Shown: positions 25,386 through 57,902, counted from the first letter of the stretch. The stretch is 64,000 nt of DNA from Syngnathus acus (GCF_901709675.1 NC_051098.1:6449000-6512999), one strand, 5' to 3'. Translations and numbers: made by a program. The notes: a model not told the origin generated them from the letters alone.

Positions 25386-26310
25386 TAGTGATGTGCATTC
25401 CAGTTCTTTTAATTGAACTGAATCTTTAGAATAAGGTCACTCAAAAGATGTGTTCAAACGAATCGTTCAACGAATCCCCCCCACACACACACACTGATCC
25501 ATTTTTTTTTTTTTTTTTAACTTCAATAACACACACAACTAAGCAATACACCGGACAAGAAACAATCAAGTAAACACACGGTAATGTCGACAACGTCAAC
25601 GCGCACATTTTTCTCTATATTACAACATCCCGTGGGAACAACATATACATCTACTGGCTGAAGTCATATGAACTGAAAAAAGAACCAATCACTTTAGGAA
25701 GTGATTCGTTCACTCTTGTTCACTGAAAGGAATCGTTAGTTTGAACGGATCGTTCACTCACGAGCCAACACTACTATCCATGTGCCCAACCGCTCGGCCA
25801 TCTGTGCTTCGGAATAACTTCGTTCTATGGCTCCACATGTCCTCAGCACTGCAAACTTTTGTGCCGGTACACCATATGAAGTAAATTACGGGATTTTTTT
25901 TACATCATCTAATATGTATCAAGCATACGAGCTGGTGTTTTAGAACAGCCTAGACAAGTAAATAACAAAAAAGCGCAACGCGGACAGTGTTGCAGGGAGA
26001 AGTTTCATGTTTAGCACATTTCGCAGGGGTGGGGAGTCGAACCCTAAATCGGAGGTGTTCGAGCGCAGCGACGGAGCCACACGGAGTCAGGATTCGTTCC
26101 CTCACTCATCCGTTCTCGTGATGAACTGGAAATGTAAATCACTGACTCGTTCACTCACAGATCCGTTCAGTTGGTGGACGGGAAATGCAATTCACGACTC
26201 GTTCGTACTGACACCTACTGTTTGAAAGAACGAATCACGTTAGGAAGTGATTCGTTCACTGACAGAAATGTATTCCCTTGAACGAATCGTTCACTCACGA
26301 GCCAACACTA
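25386..26310. mobile_element. Non-autonomous hAT-like element with perfect 8-bp target-site duplication
   Basis: The element starts TAGTGATGTG and ends GAGCCAACACTA, giving short inverted termini (TAGTG/CACTA). It is flanked on both sides by ATGTGATC (25378-25385 and 26311-26318), the 8-bp duplication typical of hAT transposition. Inside are repeated GAACGAATCGTTCACTCACG-type palindromic blocks. The right-hand end occurs twice, at about 25683-25773 and 26222-26310, so the element is a composite or carries an internal duplication. No transposase frame is present. Confidence 0.75.
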
Positions 26311-26485
26311 ATGTGATCCGAGCGCTCCTTCCCACTATAGCTGCGCATCTGACGAGATTACAAATTCTAGTTTTATGAAAATAAATCTTTGTGCTAATTG
26401 ACTCTTCCTCATTTTAAGTATCTGCGTAAGCAATTTTAAAAAGCTCTTAAACAGGGTAGCATGATGGGTTTTATTTTTACTAGAC

Positions 26486-26521
26486 AGTAAATTTTGTAGG
26501 CTAAGTAAATTTTGTAGGCTA
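26486..26521 (+). repeat. Two-copy 18-bp tandem repeat
   Basis: AGTAAATTTTGTAGGCTA is repeated exactly head to tail, 170 bp beyond the hAT element; probably replication slippage. Confidence 0.85.
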
Positions 26522-29500
26522 CAGTTTACTCTAAAACGAAACGAGTCTATTGTTCCCACTGTGCACACAGCGTAAAAAAAAATAACATTTGGAAGAGAGT
26601 AACATATTCTGGGAAAATTATATACTGAAATTTGGAGTGAAATTTACTTTAAAAAATGATCATGTTTTTTCACTCAGAAATTGTAGGAAATATTTCCTTG
26701 AGTTTTACTTGGGTATAGTATTAGTTTTGTTAAATAAAATAATAGACTAATGTTAGAGTAAAATAAACTCTGCAAAATTTACTGTATGGCGCTTCATCTT
26801 CTTATAATGCCCTTTTTATGCTAATAATGCAGTCCGAACATGCAATAACCTGATTAAATGATCAAGATCGAGGCACAAGAATGCTTCAACATCCCAATCA
26901 TTACTAATTGAACACTTTAAATGTTCTCTCATTCATTGCTTCAATATATTATGACTTTACACGGTAACAGTAACAAAACATATATAACAAGCGGGAATTA
27001 AACTATGCAGCTCTTGTATGCTAATGCAATGGAACTCATGTTTATTTTAAGTAGAAAATAATATTTTTCTTTAAATTATTGAATTCATATTATTGTATTT
27101 ATTGTCTTTTTGTGTTTTATGTACTAGCATTATGTTACAGCTGCTGTTATTGTTGGTGAAGTGTTCTATAAATAAAGTTCAGTTATTTTGCCAGCATCCA
27201 AATCATGACCAAAAATGATGTCATGGCTCATGCTGTTACTATTGTCAACGTAAAGCATTATCCTCAAGTACTTTCACTTCATGACTAGACCCTGCTCTTT
27301 CCCACCTTTTGTCAGTCCACCTATTACTAGCTTTCTATTGCTCTACATGCTGGAGTAAGAACTCTTGCCCTTGCCACAATGGATGTGTGCACGTGTGACT
27401 TATTGCGGGTAGCTGTAGGTGGATGGTCGTTTAGGGTTGTGACCCCTCTGCTGCATTCTGTTTCGATTGCCAAGCAGTGACTCTCCACCACTCGTTTTTG
27501 CTCCCTCTCACTCTCAGACTGGCCTGTAATGGATGGCGCGCGTGCACAGGCATACCGATATGTGAGAGAAGAGAAGGTGTAGGGAAAGAAGAGGAAGGGC
27601 GATACTAAAATGAAGGATACGTGGTAAGGAAAAGGAGCAGTTATGAACCCAGCAGCAAACAAAATAGCGATAGACACAAAAGAAGAGGCACAAGTGTGCA
27701 ACAGAATGCTCAACAAGGCTATAAAAGCCGAGCAGTTGCCATAAAAGGACATGCAATCCGCTGTGAAATGTCAAGGCTATTTGTGTCATTAGGAGGCAAT
27801 GACGATGGGTTGGTAATGAATGTCATCTGCTGGGTTTAACCTCATTTGGCTGCTTTATACTACATGCATGACGAGTACTTTGCCAGCAATGTATCATGAA
27901 AGTCAGTACAAATTAACTTGTACCTATCCTGTTGCTATTCATACAACCAAGTTGTTATTATTTTCAATTTAATTGCATTTACCTTTTTGTTTGGTAAAAT
28001 ACAGTATTGTGAGATTTTTCTATGATTAAAAAAATGTGCCTTGGCTCACTAAAGGAAAACAATAAAGCGCCGCGCTGGATGAAAGCGCTTGTATCCGCTA
28101 TGTTGCAGTCAATCACAGGATTAAGAGCAGGCAAGCATGTTGAAGTGGACACTCTGGTAATCCTTCACCTCATCTGACCTGCATGTTTTTGGACTGTATG
28201 GAGAAAACGAAAGCATGTGCAGGAATACATCAGTATAAAAGACTCAGACTACACCTCTGGTAGGAATTGTTAACAATGTCATGCTTTCCATTCTCCCTTA
28301 GAACTGCCAGGTTGAAAATTGGACTAACCCTGGAAGTTGGGTCAATGTGACCCAACTTTGTTTTGCAAAAAAAAAAAAAAAAGGTTTGACACTCCTGGGT
28401 TATATCGTACAAACATTTCTTTAGCTGTTTTAACATTCAGGCTTATCTGCTTTTACAAAGAAACATTTATCGTTGCAGTCAACTGAATGCCTGCAGTCAA
28501 CTAAGTGATTTGTTGTTAACTTATAAAATAATGCTAATAGAGGTTTTTAAATTACCTCCTGCAGTGTTGCGCCTCATCAAACAGCAGCACCTTTCTTTTG
28601 AAAATAAGGATATTCCATTTCGGAGAAATACTGGAGGGAAAAAGAAAGCAAAAGTTGTGATGTTCTTGCTGGATATAGCTATCTAAAATGATGGTGGCTA
28701 CTGCAGATGAGAAGTTAAAAAGAGAATCAATGATATCTCATTATTAGCCACAGGCAAGAACACTTCAGACTTGAGGTCACAAAGAGGGGAGATTTTATGA
28801 GAATTATTATCAACTTTCAGGATACACAACAACAACAAAATCTGCCATAAAGATGCCTTTGGCTAAAGAAATATTTGTCTAAAATTACATCTCAGTCTCT
28901 AAATTTCACAAAAAACATTTTAAAAAGTTCATATTATTATGTGTTGTGATACAGTAGTTATGATAATAATATTGAATCATGGAGTTATACATAAAAAGAT
29001 GGCCTGTGAAGAGCGCTCCGACTTGCATGTCCATGCATTTCGTTAAATTTTATTATCGATGAGAGCACTAAAACACAAAACACTTGTTTTCTTCAACATT
29101 GGGGACTGACAGAGACACTGAGTAGACTGCAAGGAAAAAACTAAGAAAAATGCAATGTGATTAAATACGTGATAAGTAGCCCGAAAAAGAAAGGGCAATT
29201 AAATGTGACTGATGGTATGAAGGTGCAAGATCTGAGGGGAAGACAATCCCTTCTTCATCACTGAGACAAAGAGACAGACATGTAATAAGAGCTCTGGTCT
29301 GGTTATGGGTGAAGGCGGATCAATGAGCTGGATGAAAAAGGCCAAGTGAAAAATGAAGGGTCTGAGTGTGGGTGAAGCGGGGCAGGAGATGAGTGCAAGA
29401 AGTGAAAGAGGGAAGGAAGGAGCAGCAGCAAAGACACATCAGCCGTTCTTCATTGTGAAGTAGTATGAGCTGACGGCCGACGTGACCCGCACAGACACAT

Positions 29501-31449
29501 GGCGTGACGATGTACATACGTCAAGGCTGCTATGATTGCTGATGACTAGCTTGTGCCAGGCAATGATTGCACTGATGACAGACGACCACCTGCTAAAAGA
29601 AAAGAGACAGAAGGACACGAGGGGGGGTGAAATAAAAGCCAAAAGAAACTTTTCCAATGGCATCAGAAAGCACTTAATACATTTCTGCATGTTTTCCTGC
29701 ACGCTATTCAGGGTAAGGATTGTGAGGTGGGCCCAGGTGCAAATACAAGTAAAACACCGGGATATGAGCAGGAAAAGGTATTGTTATGTGGTGGGTATGG
29801 CTGTGGTTGAGGAGAAATTATCATTGTCAGACAGGGTTGAGAAAAATTGGGGTGCAGGGTCCAGGCGCGTCAGGATCTGAAGTAGCTGGGCAAGGGAAGA
29901 GCGAGAGGCAAGCAGGCAGGAACAGAATGTAGAACAGGGAAGAGAAATGATTTCAGAACCCAAACTCAAATATTCTTAATGGCGGGATGCAACAAACTCA
30001 ACAGAGGCTGTTAACGGTCTGGCTGTGTGGCGAGGCAGCTGCGTTAGTTGGATGAGATGCAACTGCTGGCTGGCTCCAACATGCATGTGTCCAAACCTGC
30101 AATTACACAAATACACACACACACACATATATATATAAATGGGGACTGACCTGAGGATATAAAAAGGGAAAACCAGAGAAAAACTTTCATTATTTGCAAC
30201 CACCTCAGTCCTCGACAAAGTTGTCAAATCCCGGTCCAAAAAGTAGCAACCCTGCCATAATTTGCGTGCAGTAGTGCTTCAACTATATATCAAGTCAAAA
30301 TTATCAATCACAAAAAGTGTCAAAGGGCTTCACGTGCTCACAGCTGATAATATTGACAACAAACCCTGATCTTAACCCCAGGAGGGCAAGGGAAAAAATA
30401 TCAAAGGAAAAATAAGAAACCTTAAGAAGGCATCACAGATGGGGGACTCTCCCTTCCAGTATGATCAGAGATTTTGAGAAATGCTCCTTTATGTCATTTC
30501 ATGGAGAAGTCAATAAAAAATGTTAAAGATCAAAAACGAGAAAATTACCTTGGCCATTTTTAGATGTCACTGCCGAAGAGTTTAAAAAGCTGCAAAGAAA
30601 ACATCAGTCGATTAGAAAAAAATGGGAAGACCTGTTCCTTTTCTCAAACAAGATTTCCATTATAAAAGTTAAATTGATCGGTACCATTCCGCTTGGCACA
30701 CTTCTTTTGTGGGATATGAAACGGAGTGGTAATCTTTTACATTTCCATTGTCAAACATTGTTAAGAGCACAGTGGTGTAGTTCCACAGAAGAGGATCTGT
30801 CAATTGGATTAAAACATATTTTAATTGGTTTAAAGATTAATCTTCAAATGGGCTCGGAAGAAAGCCCAAAACACATGCGGTGCAACAAAAAGTCAGGAAG
30901 AGAAAAAAGGTGGGTCAGGGCAGTGACAGAACCAGATGAAAAACATACAAATGAAGTAAATAAAGTAAATTCTAATATCCCAAATTTGGCTAGCACTAAT
31001 TGCTTTGTTAAAACTTGGCACTTCTTGTTTTACTTCATGTAATTGAAGGAAGGTTTGCAAATGTAACATAAAACGTGCTGGATTCCAGGTCAAACATGGT
31101 ATTTAAAAAAAGAGAAGAGGTGAAAGTGTTTAACCGCACTACCCTATTATTCTTCCTAGCACTATGGAGGCAAAAAGCGGCACAAATATGATTTGAAGTC
31201 AACCATAATCTTTCTAATGTTTGTTAAAGAATGCGTGGGAGACAAGGAAACAGAACACACACTAAGGCACACACACAATGAAGTCTGTCAGTGATGTGTG
31301 TTGTGCTCTACTCTACTGCCATCTAGAGTTTTCGGGTGACCCCTGTGCAGGATCGCGTATCATAGTGATGACGTGCATCACAATAACAGTTGCCTTTCCA
31401 ACGCTTTCAACATGATCCCCTTCACAGACAGATGGGTTGAAGAATTTGT

Positions 31450-31494
31450 TTGTGTGCGTGCGTGCGTGCGTGTGTGTGTGTGTGTGTGTGTGTG
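31450..31494 (+). repeat. (GT/GC)n microsatellite
   Basis: TGTGCG and GCGT units grading into a pure GT run in the zbbx-wdr49 interval. Confidence 0.95.
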
Positions 31495-33159
31495 GAGGGG
31501 GGTGTTCTCCATGGCCAGACCCTTCGGAAAATGTGACATGCAGCATATATCACAAATGACACGTAATTTGTCATATTTAAATCTAAAGTGACACAGAGGG
31601 AGTGGTCATGTGTAGGCATTTTGGAAAACGACTTACGGTACGTGGCCATGAGAAGCATGATATTTTGTGATATCACGTCAACATGGCTATACCGCTTCAA
31701 TGTGTGTGTGAGCTCTTAATTCTGAAACGTGTCAGCAATGGCAATGTCGTACAATATTAGATAAGTCTCTTATCTGACAGTGTGTGCAGTATCTGTCTGT
31801 TATTTTTGTGTTGACACTGTAGAACTGTGCCGTTTGCTTCACTATGAAGAAAACACGTGGCTTTATTATAAACAAAACTTTGCAAAGATGCTAAAGTACA
31901 TATCGCACAATGGAGGATATTTATGAACACAAACAAAAAAGAAATAAATAGAAAACCTCACAGGCATTGTGCACAGAGTAGACCTACATACTGGCCAGAT
32001 GTAAGATAATACCTTGCTATTATTCTTTCAAATGGGCAATTTTATCAGTGTATAAGCTTATTTGCTTTTGTGCCAACAGCTAGATGGGAAGATATTGTTG
32101 GTATGTATCAAATATGGACCGGGCGAGACAACAATCTAACCTAGACTACACAGCTTCACAAATCCAGCACATCACTATAAGTCCACAAACCAGTATGTAT
32201 GATTTTCCGTACTGTCCGTACTTTTTCCGTAAGAGCTAGCTGTTTCTTTTTTACTTTGTATAGGTTCATCGCACGCCAGTGTCTTCTATTTCACCGATGT
32301 CTCTTGCAACCTCCAAAAATATTGTCTGTAAGCCAGGCACATTCAGAGGGCGGTGCCAATGGTCAATTGACAAATATTCAGGCCTATGTGTTGATCTGCG
32401 ATCAATAATGCGCATGTTGAAGGGCAAAACACAACTACACGTACATGCCAGAAAATCAGTAAATACTTGCTGCACTTTAACAAACGTACATGTCGCAAAT
32501 CAAAGAAATGCAAATGAGGGCTCCCTTAAGAAGTAGCCCAGATAGTGCGCATTCTCCAGCTTTCGCTCAGCGGCACACCCCAACTACTCTTCAGCACACA
32601 CTTCCATACATACTGTACACTACATAGACACACTTGAGATGGACAATTTCTGTCACCACAGCACTTTCTCAAACTGACTCTGATTAAACAGCAGCTTAGA
32701 GTGCTTTTAATTTCATGGAAGAACAGACAGTGAGTTATGGAGGCCCAGAGAAAAAAATGGGAGGTGAGGCAGGGAAGAGCGTAACAGATGCATGGACAGG
32801 AGGAGAGGCAAAAAGGAAGGAGGGCAGTGATTCGATAGTTTCAAAAAAAGAACGAAACACACAGGTTTGACGGGATATTAATTATGCCGAAAGGTGTTGA
32901 TGATAGACAAGCATTTCGGGTTGGGGGCACAGATGACGGCGATGAGATAGAGGTGAGAGGCAAAAAGATTTGAAGGCTAGTGGGAAATTTAGAAAACCTT
33001 GAAGAGGAGGTTAGGGGAGGTTGGAAAAAAAGATGGATATGCTTGCCGGCAGGTGGAGGCCTTCAATATTTCAAAAACATAAATAATTTAAATTCAAGCT
33101 GAAAATCTGTGAATGCTGTATTCGTAATTTGTCTCTGTCTTTCCCTTCTCATCCCTACT

Positions 33160-33230
33160 CACACACACACGTGCACACACACAGACACACAAACACAGAC
33201 AGACAAACACACACACACACTCACACACAG
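33160..33230 (+). repeat. Interrupted (CA)n tract
   Basis: CA dinucleotides with GA and TA interruptions; intergenic. Confidence 0.85.
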
Positions 33231-33819
33231 AGGGCTTTTTAGTTAGCACTTGAATTGAAAGGGGAGATTATTGAAGATATCAACCATGGTGATGAGACCA
33301 AGGCAAACTGTCACAATGTGTTCCAAGTGAAAACACAAAGTGAATGCGTGTGTGCATCAACTGCAAATAAAAAGGAGTAAAGCCACCTAACTGGAGCAAT
33401 TTAAGTGTGGGCGTGCATGCGTACGTCAGTGAGTGTGTGTGCGTGTGTGTCTCTTAGGCGTACATATCACATATTTCCTTTCTAAAGTGGTTAGTCGAAG
33501 GTCCTTTTAGCATACAGAAAAGACATTGTGGACTATAGGAGACACTAAATCGGCGCACAGACATTCTTTCATAAGGGGCTTTTTTTTAATACAGGGCTTT
33601 ACAATAGATGCTAAAGTAGCCAGCGATTCATTTGCTTTAAAGAGAACTCCGTGGCCTTAAGGGGAACTGTGCACTTGGTCGCTACGGTATTGGAATGATA
33701 ATAACAATACATGAATTTTAATGCCGTGCCCTCTAAGAGAGGGGACCTTTAATCTTGAATATTTAAGTATGACCTGAATGAGGATATTGGAGCCTGCGTA
33801 TGTGAACGCTACATCTTAC

Positions 33820-33874
33820 CTTTAAACTCTGAGCAGATTTTAATCTTACTCAATAGCATGTTTGTGAGATCAAT
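33820..33874 (-). CDS. Candidate extra 3' exon of wdr49 (tentative)
   Basis: The minus strand has a good acceptor (TTGATCTCTCTTCAG), 55 nt open in phase 0, then a strong donor GTAAGATG. Phase 0 is what the exon ending at 39634 requires. The peptide would be IDLTNMLLSKIKICSEFK, which I do not recognise. Splice signals and phase are the only support. Competing terminal-exon candidates (acceptors near 34529 and 36800) also give short open tails after FFGQ, so this may be chance. Confidence 0.25.
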
Positions 33875-33899
33875 CTGAAGAGAGATCAATCAAGTTGTC

Positions 33900-36686
33900 T
33901 TGAATCCATCGGCTTCAGGAATCATTTAGGCTCATTTGCATTGGAATGCAAAATTTGCTTCAAAGATATAACAGTATTTCGACGTAGTCGAAATAGACAG
34001 GGTGTGGAGCATTAGCTTATGTGCAAGCATGTGATTTCAAAATCAAAGTGCCTTTGTCTAGTCAGTGTGGTTTTTATCTATACGTAAAAAACATACCTTG
34101 AGCCATATGAACTTATTGTAGCAGCAAGGGGCCAAACAAATACAAATGGAAAAAGTATTAGAGTGTTTCTGGGTGATTTTTACCACATCCATAGTGTGTT
34201 GTGTCTTGAGTCAAGCTTTGAGTCAACGTAAAGGTCCAGTCTTGTTGTAGACTGTCGGCTTTTAAGACTAGAAAGGTCAAACCATGTTGATAATGTGTGA
34301 CTTTCTATGGCTTCAGAGCTTCTAATGTCAGTCGGCTATCCTGTCTGCTTATCTAGAGCAAGCATTGAAGGATATTGTGGAGTTGTAAAATTATAGTCAT
34401 CAGAGTCTTGAGGGAGTATAAGGTGAGGTATTTTGCACAGCCGCATGCCATCATCTCTGCCATCTAGTCTGTCCTTTAGTAATCCCAGTGCCTCTTTTCC
34501 GTCAATTTTCTGACGCAAGTCTCCATCTTTCCACAGTCTGTGTATACTCTAATTCACCTCTTCATTTATCTTAACAGCATCCCGACTCCCCTCATCTAAC
34601 CTCGCAATTGCTCATTTTCTTATTGGCATCTCCTTCCTCTTTACCTGACTCTGCCTCAGCTTATATTCATCCAACCAAACATGGGCTGCATGTATTCTCT
34701 TTCCTTTCTGATGGATGGTTTTCATCTCAGTGTTGTGTTGCCATCATTCACGCAGTTCTGCTCTAATTCACGATGCTAAACGGTAAATAAAGGGACACAG
34801 ACACACATGCGCACACACACTTGGCCATAAAAAATAGAATTAAGTAACCTTGGTGGTTGCAGGTCTGTGCAATGAAAAGAAGATTGTGTTTTTTGAATAC
34901 ATTGCCGAGCGCAAATCATTTCCTCTATTGTATATTGTGCAATCAGCTTTGGAACATTGAAGAAGAAAAAAAGAACTAATTAAAACTCACCAAAGCAATG
35001 CATATGTAAATGTACATTAACCCGGTGCCAAACTACCGGCTTTCACTAAACTTCCTTTTTTGCATATTAATGATTACTTTGTGATTTGAAGGATGTGTGA
35101 AAACATCTCTGATGTGTCTGTATATTTTTCAGTTGGCACACCAGTTTGACTCCAATATCCCCTGAAGCAACATTCTCTGTCATGTGCCATCTTGGTAATG
35201 AATGTGCAGATTGGCAGAGGATGCGAGAGCTTTACTGAGATGCTCAATGGACTGGAGGAAGCAGGGTTGTATGCCAGTTACGAGTGCCAACATTTATGTA
35301 ACTAAATTCTTGCTATAGCATGCTTCAGTTTAGGTCATCCTTCCTCATTGATCTTCTAGCTCACCTATTGCAGCATTTTGCTGTTCAAATTGTTGTCTTT
35401 GCGTGAAAGAACTATCATGTCAATAAACCCTTATGTGTTTCTGAATAGCTTTTTTTTTTTTAATGAAGGAATTTAATAAGTAATAGTGTACCGGCTCTAT
35501 GCTGGATAACCATGCTCTTGTTACAGTGGTGTATTCATTTATTTGCACAATATTATATCTTGGGAATGGTAAAATTAACCATGCATCTACATCAGGATGA
35601 GGAGTAAATTACATGACAATTTGATGTATGTTAATTATGATGCAGTCTGGTCGTCTGAGCTGCAACGTGCATCAAGACTCCAACTAAATCACCTGCTACA
35701 AAACTCATACATATAAATGAAGCTATCTTTAAAATTGACTATAAGAATAGAGATGTATGTGTCCTTTTACCAGATGAGGCAATATTACAAAGCTAAGCCC
35801 CTTAATTTATAGAACGTGCAAACCCTTGTTACCACCTAATAACTACCACCTCTATTATGAAATAAAATCATCAATGAGTAAACCGAATTTTTTTTGCAAA
35901 CACTCAATCTAACACCTAGAATTACAATAATTTATAGAATATAGACACACATTATTACAGTGCACATAGGAAATAGGGTGTGCATGGAGATTTATGTCTG
36001 TTATATCGTTGAATGTCATTTACTCTGTGAGCACACTTCCTGTAGCCTCCAAGCAAATCAAATCAACACCAATCCAAAATATATTTGTATCCCACTGAGG
36101 AGTAAGACTTTAAAAAAAAACATATTCAAGATTAAGATGATCAATAGTACAACAACCTAGCCAAAAAGTTTGTATTGTACTGCGCGTTAATCACAGAGTT
36201 CATTTCAATTCGCCTTCATTCATGGTCCGCTTCTTCTTTGTCTACATAAGAAGCCAGATGAGGAAGATTAGCTTCTTCCTAAAAGCTCACTGATTTACAT
36301 GATCATTGTTCAGCCTCATTGATAAACTATTAAGGAAAGGACAGAAGACAATTCAAATAAGATAAACACAAAAATAATTTTGTCTATTCACACTGTAGTA
36401 TATCCACGGTGGAATGTAAATAGTGGTCGAAAACAGTAAATTCAGTAAAAGGTAGTAGAGAAAGCATTACCTTGTGAGGTACATTGAAATTTTGCATGAT
36501 ATACTGATGTCTCATTCATCCAATTTTGCAACTTCCCCACTTTCTAGTTGTAGAAGTGATCTTACAGGCAACACAAAAAAGTGGCCTCTGGAGAGACAGA
36601 GACCCACAGTTTCATCTCTCATGGTCACAAGAGCACTTGTTCGGATTACACTGACCACTCAGACACATCAATATCAGTCGTGCATT

Positions 36687-36723
<37 letters not shown>

Positions 36724-39600
36724 GATGAAGTGTGTAGACTAGGATTTCTTTCTTTTGCTTTGGCTGATTGGTTTACGTGATGAACTTTTCTTAAGACCCA
36801 TCTATGCACATACACACATGCCTACACACATCAACACTGGGACAGTGACTGAAACATCCCAGTAAAAAAAAAAAAAAAAATCTCAGCAATAACACTGTTT
36901 CCTTTAAAGTGACAGGAAATTAAATTCTGATTGTAAAGATGGAATGTAGAAGCAGAGACTGCAATTTAAATATTTAATCTTCATTTTCCCGGTGTGTGCA
37001 TTCGTGTAATATTTTGAAAAGTTGTATTTCAAGGCATCAATAAGAAGCGCTACAGTTGCACTAGAGACAAATATATGCAACAGGCCAATTTTAAAGCAAT
37101 GCAACAACTTAATAATGTCGTTAAATCAATTGCACAGGCCAATATACTGCGCCTGGTACATCTATTCATTAACTGCTACTTTCAGACACACCACTGACTC
37201 CACAACATCCAAAGTAATAAAAACGTCAACTCCACTACAAAGTATATTATATATTTGTACTAAATTAACCTTTGTTGTGCTCACAATCATTCCCATGATG
37301 AATAGCTCACTGAGCACCACACTCCAAACAAAACAAAATTCATTTTAAGGAAGAGTATAGGTTACATTTAAATAGTAAGCAATGATATTTGATCATTCCA
37401 GATTTACCTCATGATTTCTCACAACAAATCAACAACAAAAATCATACAAATCAATCCTAAACCAACAACAAAGGGTTTGAAGCGAGCTATAAAATAACCA
37501 CAAATTGCACCCCTCCCCAATGTAAAGTGCTGCCTTGCTTAAAAACAATACTATTCTATGATGGCACAAAACTGCTGAAGCGCAAACCAACTCATTTTGT
37601 GAATTGTTCTAAAGAATTAACTCACTTTATTGAGGTATTCCTGCCTTTCAGTCCTATTCCACAACAAACTTTTAGGTTCACTCTCGTATTATAGGGCAGT
37701 ATAAGCCTTGGTGTAAATGCAACTAAGCCATGTCTGCGATCTAGTGGTCAATGGTGATATTACAACTTAAAACTACGCAAAAGGGGCTGTCACTGTCATT
37801 GCCTATCCCTGAGTTAGAGTACCGTATGTTTCCAGAATGTGAAATCCATGTTATATTTTTTGGAGGAGGGATGTACTAAGTACTATGCTAGCGTGCAGCA
37901 TGAAGAAAAACATTTAAATGCAATAAAATAAACATATTTATTAGCATATAATTGAGAAGAATTCTACATTGTATTGAAAGCCACTGTAGTAAACAAAAAT
38001 ATAGTAATTTTATGGGGTTACAAAAACATTCCTGTCTTGTAATTAGTTAATTGGTATCTGATCATTCATAAAACAAAATATTCACACCAGTAATCATTAC
38101 CCACTAAGTTGAAACCTTGCTCCATATTGCAGTACAAGTATTAAATTATTGCTTTGAATGATATATATGTGTATAAATTATATAACGTTATATGGTCAAG
38201 CCCCGATCGTTTAGGAGAGGGTGGGTTTTATAGCATCAAGGATTAAATATATTTTCTCCAGTACTTTAGTATCCCAGCAAGTCTATCATATAGTTTTGAT
38301 TTTACATCTCATTAGGATCTAATATCACACCCCCAGTTGATAAATGGTACAGTAACAGTGACCTGTACCAAGATTTATCCTGTCTCCAGACTGCTACTGC
38401 TGACGCAAGTTGAGTACATCTTTTCACTTGACTTTAAGATGCCATCATTTATGTTGAGTGCCCAACTAATGTCAAAATTTTACCTTCCGGAATTATAGCA
38501 ACACATCCTAGTTCACATCATTTACTGGCGCGCACTTGATTTTTTTTTTTCAGCTTCATCCCTCTTATGATGTTTCTGGTCAATGTGTCACAACGCAAAC
38601 ACCCAAAGTCAATTTCTGATGAGCTTGGTACAGTTTGTAGTCTCGAGTAATTGAAACGGTAATTTTAACTGATGAAAAAAAATAATAAATAAAAAGCATT
38701 ATTAAAACTATAGAAGTTCTACTAATTTCTAGAGCCTTTGCATGATAATTTTAGCACAGGAAATTACAGTTATCCATTTGGAAGTTTGACATTTTTTCTT
38801 GGAATTCATCTGACTTACGCTACTTGATGGTAAGTAAAAAAGTATAATAAAATAAAAAAGTAATAATGTTTTATGTTATTGTTGGTTCAGATTATAATGT
38901 GCAAAGTGACATTTACTGAATCAAATCAAAAATTCATAAAAAAAATTGTGCACCGCTTTGCAACCTCACTTGTGTTCTGTCACTATAAAATATCACCAAG
39001 ACTTGTGAAATTACAAGGCCATAATATCATCAAAAAAAACAACTTAAAGTGCAAAGACACTTAAGTTAGAAATAATTCACCCAGACAAACTCTGTGCTCT
39101 GTTCCACAATCTTGCTTCTTGTCTGTTTCCATCTCCTCGCATTCTGCTGTGTTGTCAGGGTGCCTACCATTACAGGGGTCCTGCTGTGGGTGAACACATG
39201 CAGACCTCATAATGCTCCACTGCTCCTCCTAATAGAACATCAGTGGAGAAGCAAAAAGTCAATTTTAGAATCGCATACCATCATTCAAACAGCAATAGTA
39301 AGCTATTCAATGTGAACCCGTCACATTACTTTCACAGTCTTTTAAATGGTTGGGATTTTCTTTAAAAAAAAATCCAGATAGAAAGTGACTGAGTTCTAAC
39401 TACCAAGCAAAAGTGATGTACAATTTCCTTGACTATTTGCAATATTTTGTTTACCTCATTTAGCCAAATAAGAATAAAACAAGAAATACCTCTTAGAATG
39501 TCATCTGGATCCTACCACTCACCACTAGCCCGGGGGCAGCGTGCTAAACAGTCAATGGCTTTGCCACTAAGTCCATTTCTTTAAAAAATTCCATTAACAC
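33900..39600. other. Downstream of the last certain wdr49 exon; terminal exon unresolved
   Basis: No confident exon. Two acceptor-like positions on the minus strand (near 34529 and 36800) would each give a short in-phase tail and stop after FFGQ, but both have poor polypyrimidine tracts. A minus-strand open frame at 34336-34518 is not bounded by good splice signals. Confidence 0.35.
36689..36721 (+). repeat. (CA)16 microsatellite
   Basis: Uninterrupted CA run in the interval between zbbx and wdr49. Confidence 0.95.
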
Positions 39601-39633
39601 TTGGCAGCACTACTTTACTTTTCTGTGTGTTAC

Positions 39634-57902
<18,269 letters not shown>

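Larger units (their letters stand above)
26600..33800. other. zbbx-wdr49 intergenic region, left part; nothing confirmed
   Basis: AT-rich, with CA/TA runs (30114-30136). Splice-like blocks on the minus strand at about 28562-28630 and 30551-30589 have fair acceptors and donors but short frames with stops. No serpin-like sequence (the SERPINI2 position in mammals) was recognised. wdr49 terminal exons may be in this stretch. Confidence 0.4.

Noticed and set aside
27327-27752. Minus-strand open frame of 141 codons with a hydrophobic N-terminal half
   Set aside because: The hydrophobicity follows from T-rich DNA; no recognisable motif, several overlapping frames are also open, no gene context.
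28562-28630. Splice-bounded block that happens to join in phase to the zbbx exon at 24075
   Set aside because: It would put coding upstream of the conserved MNLKDF start, skip the better exon-1 donor at 25251, and the peptide resembles nothing in ZBBX.
30551-30589. Short minus-strand block with acceptor TTTTCTTTGCAG and donor GTAATT
   Set aside because: Stops in the phases needed by wdr49; could be a UTR exon but nothing supports that.
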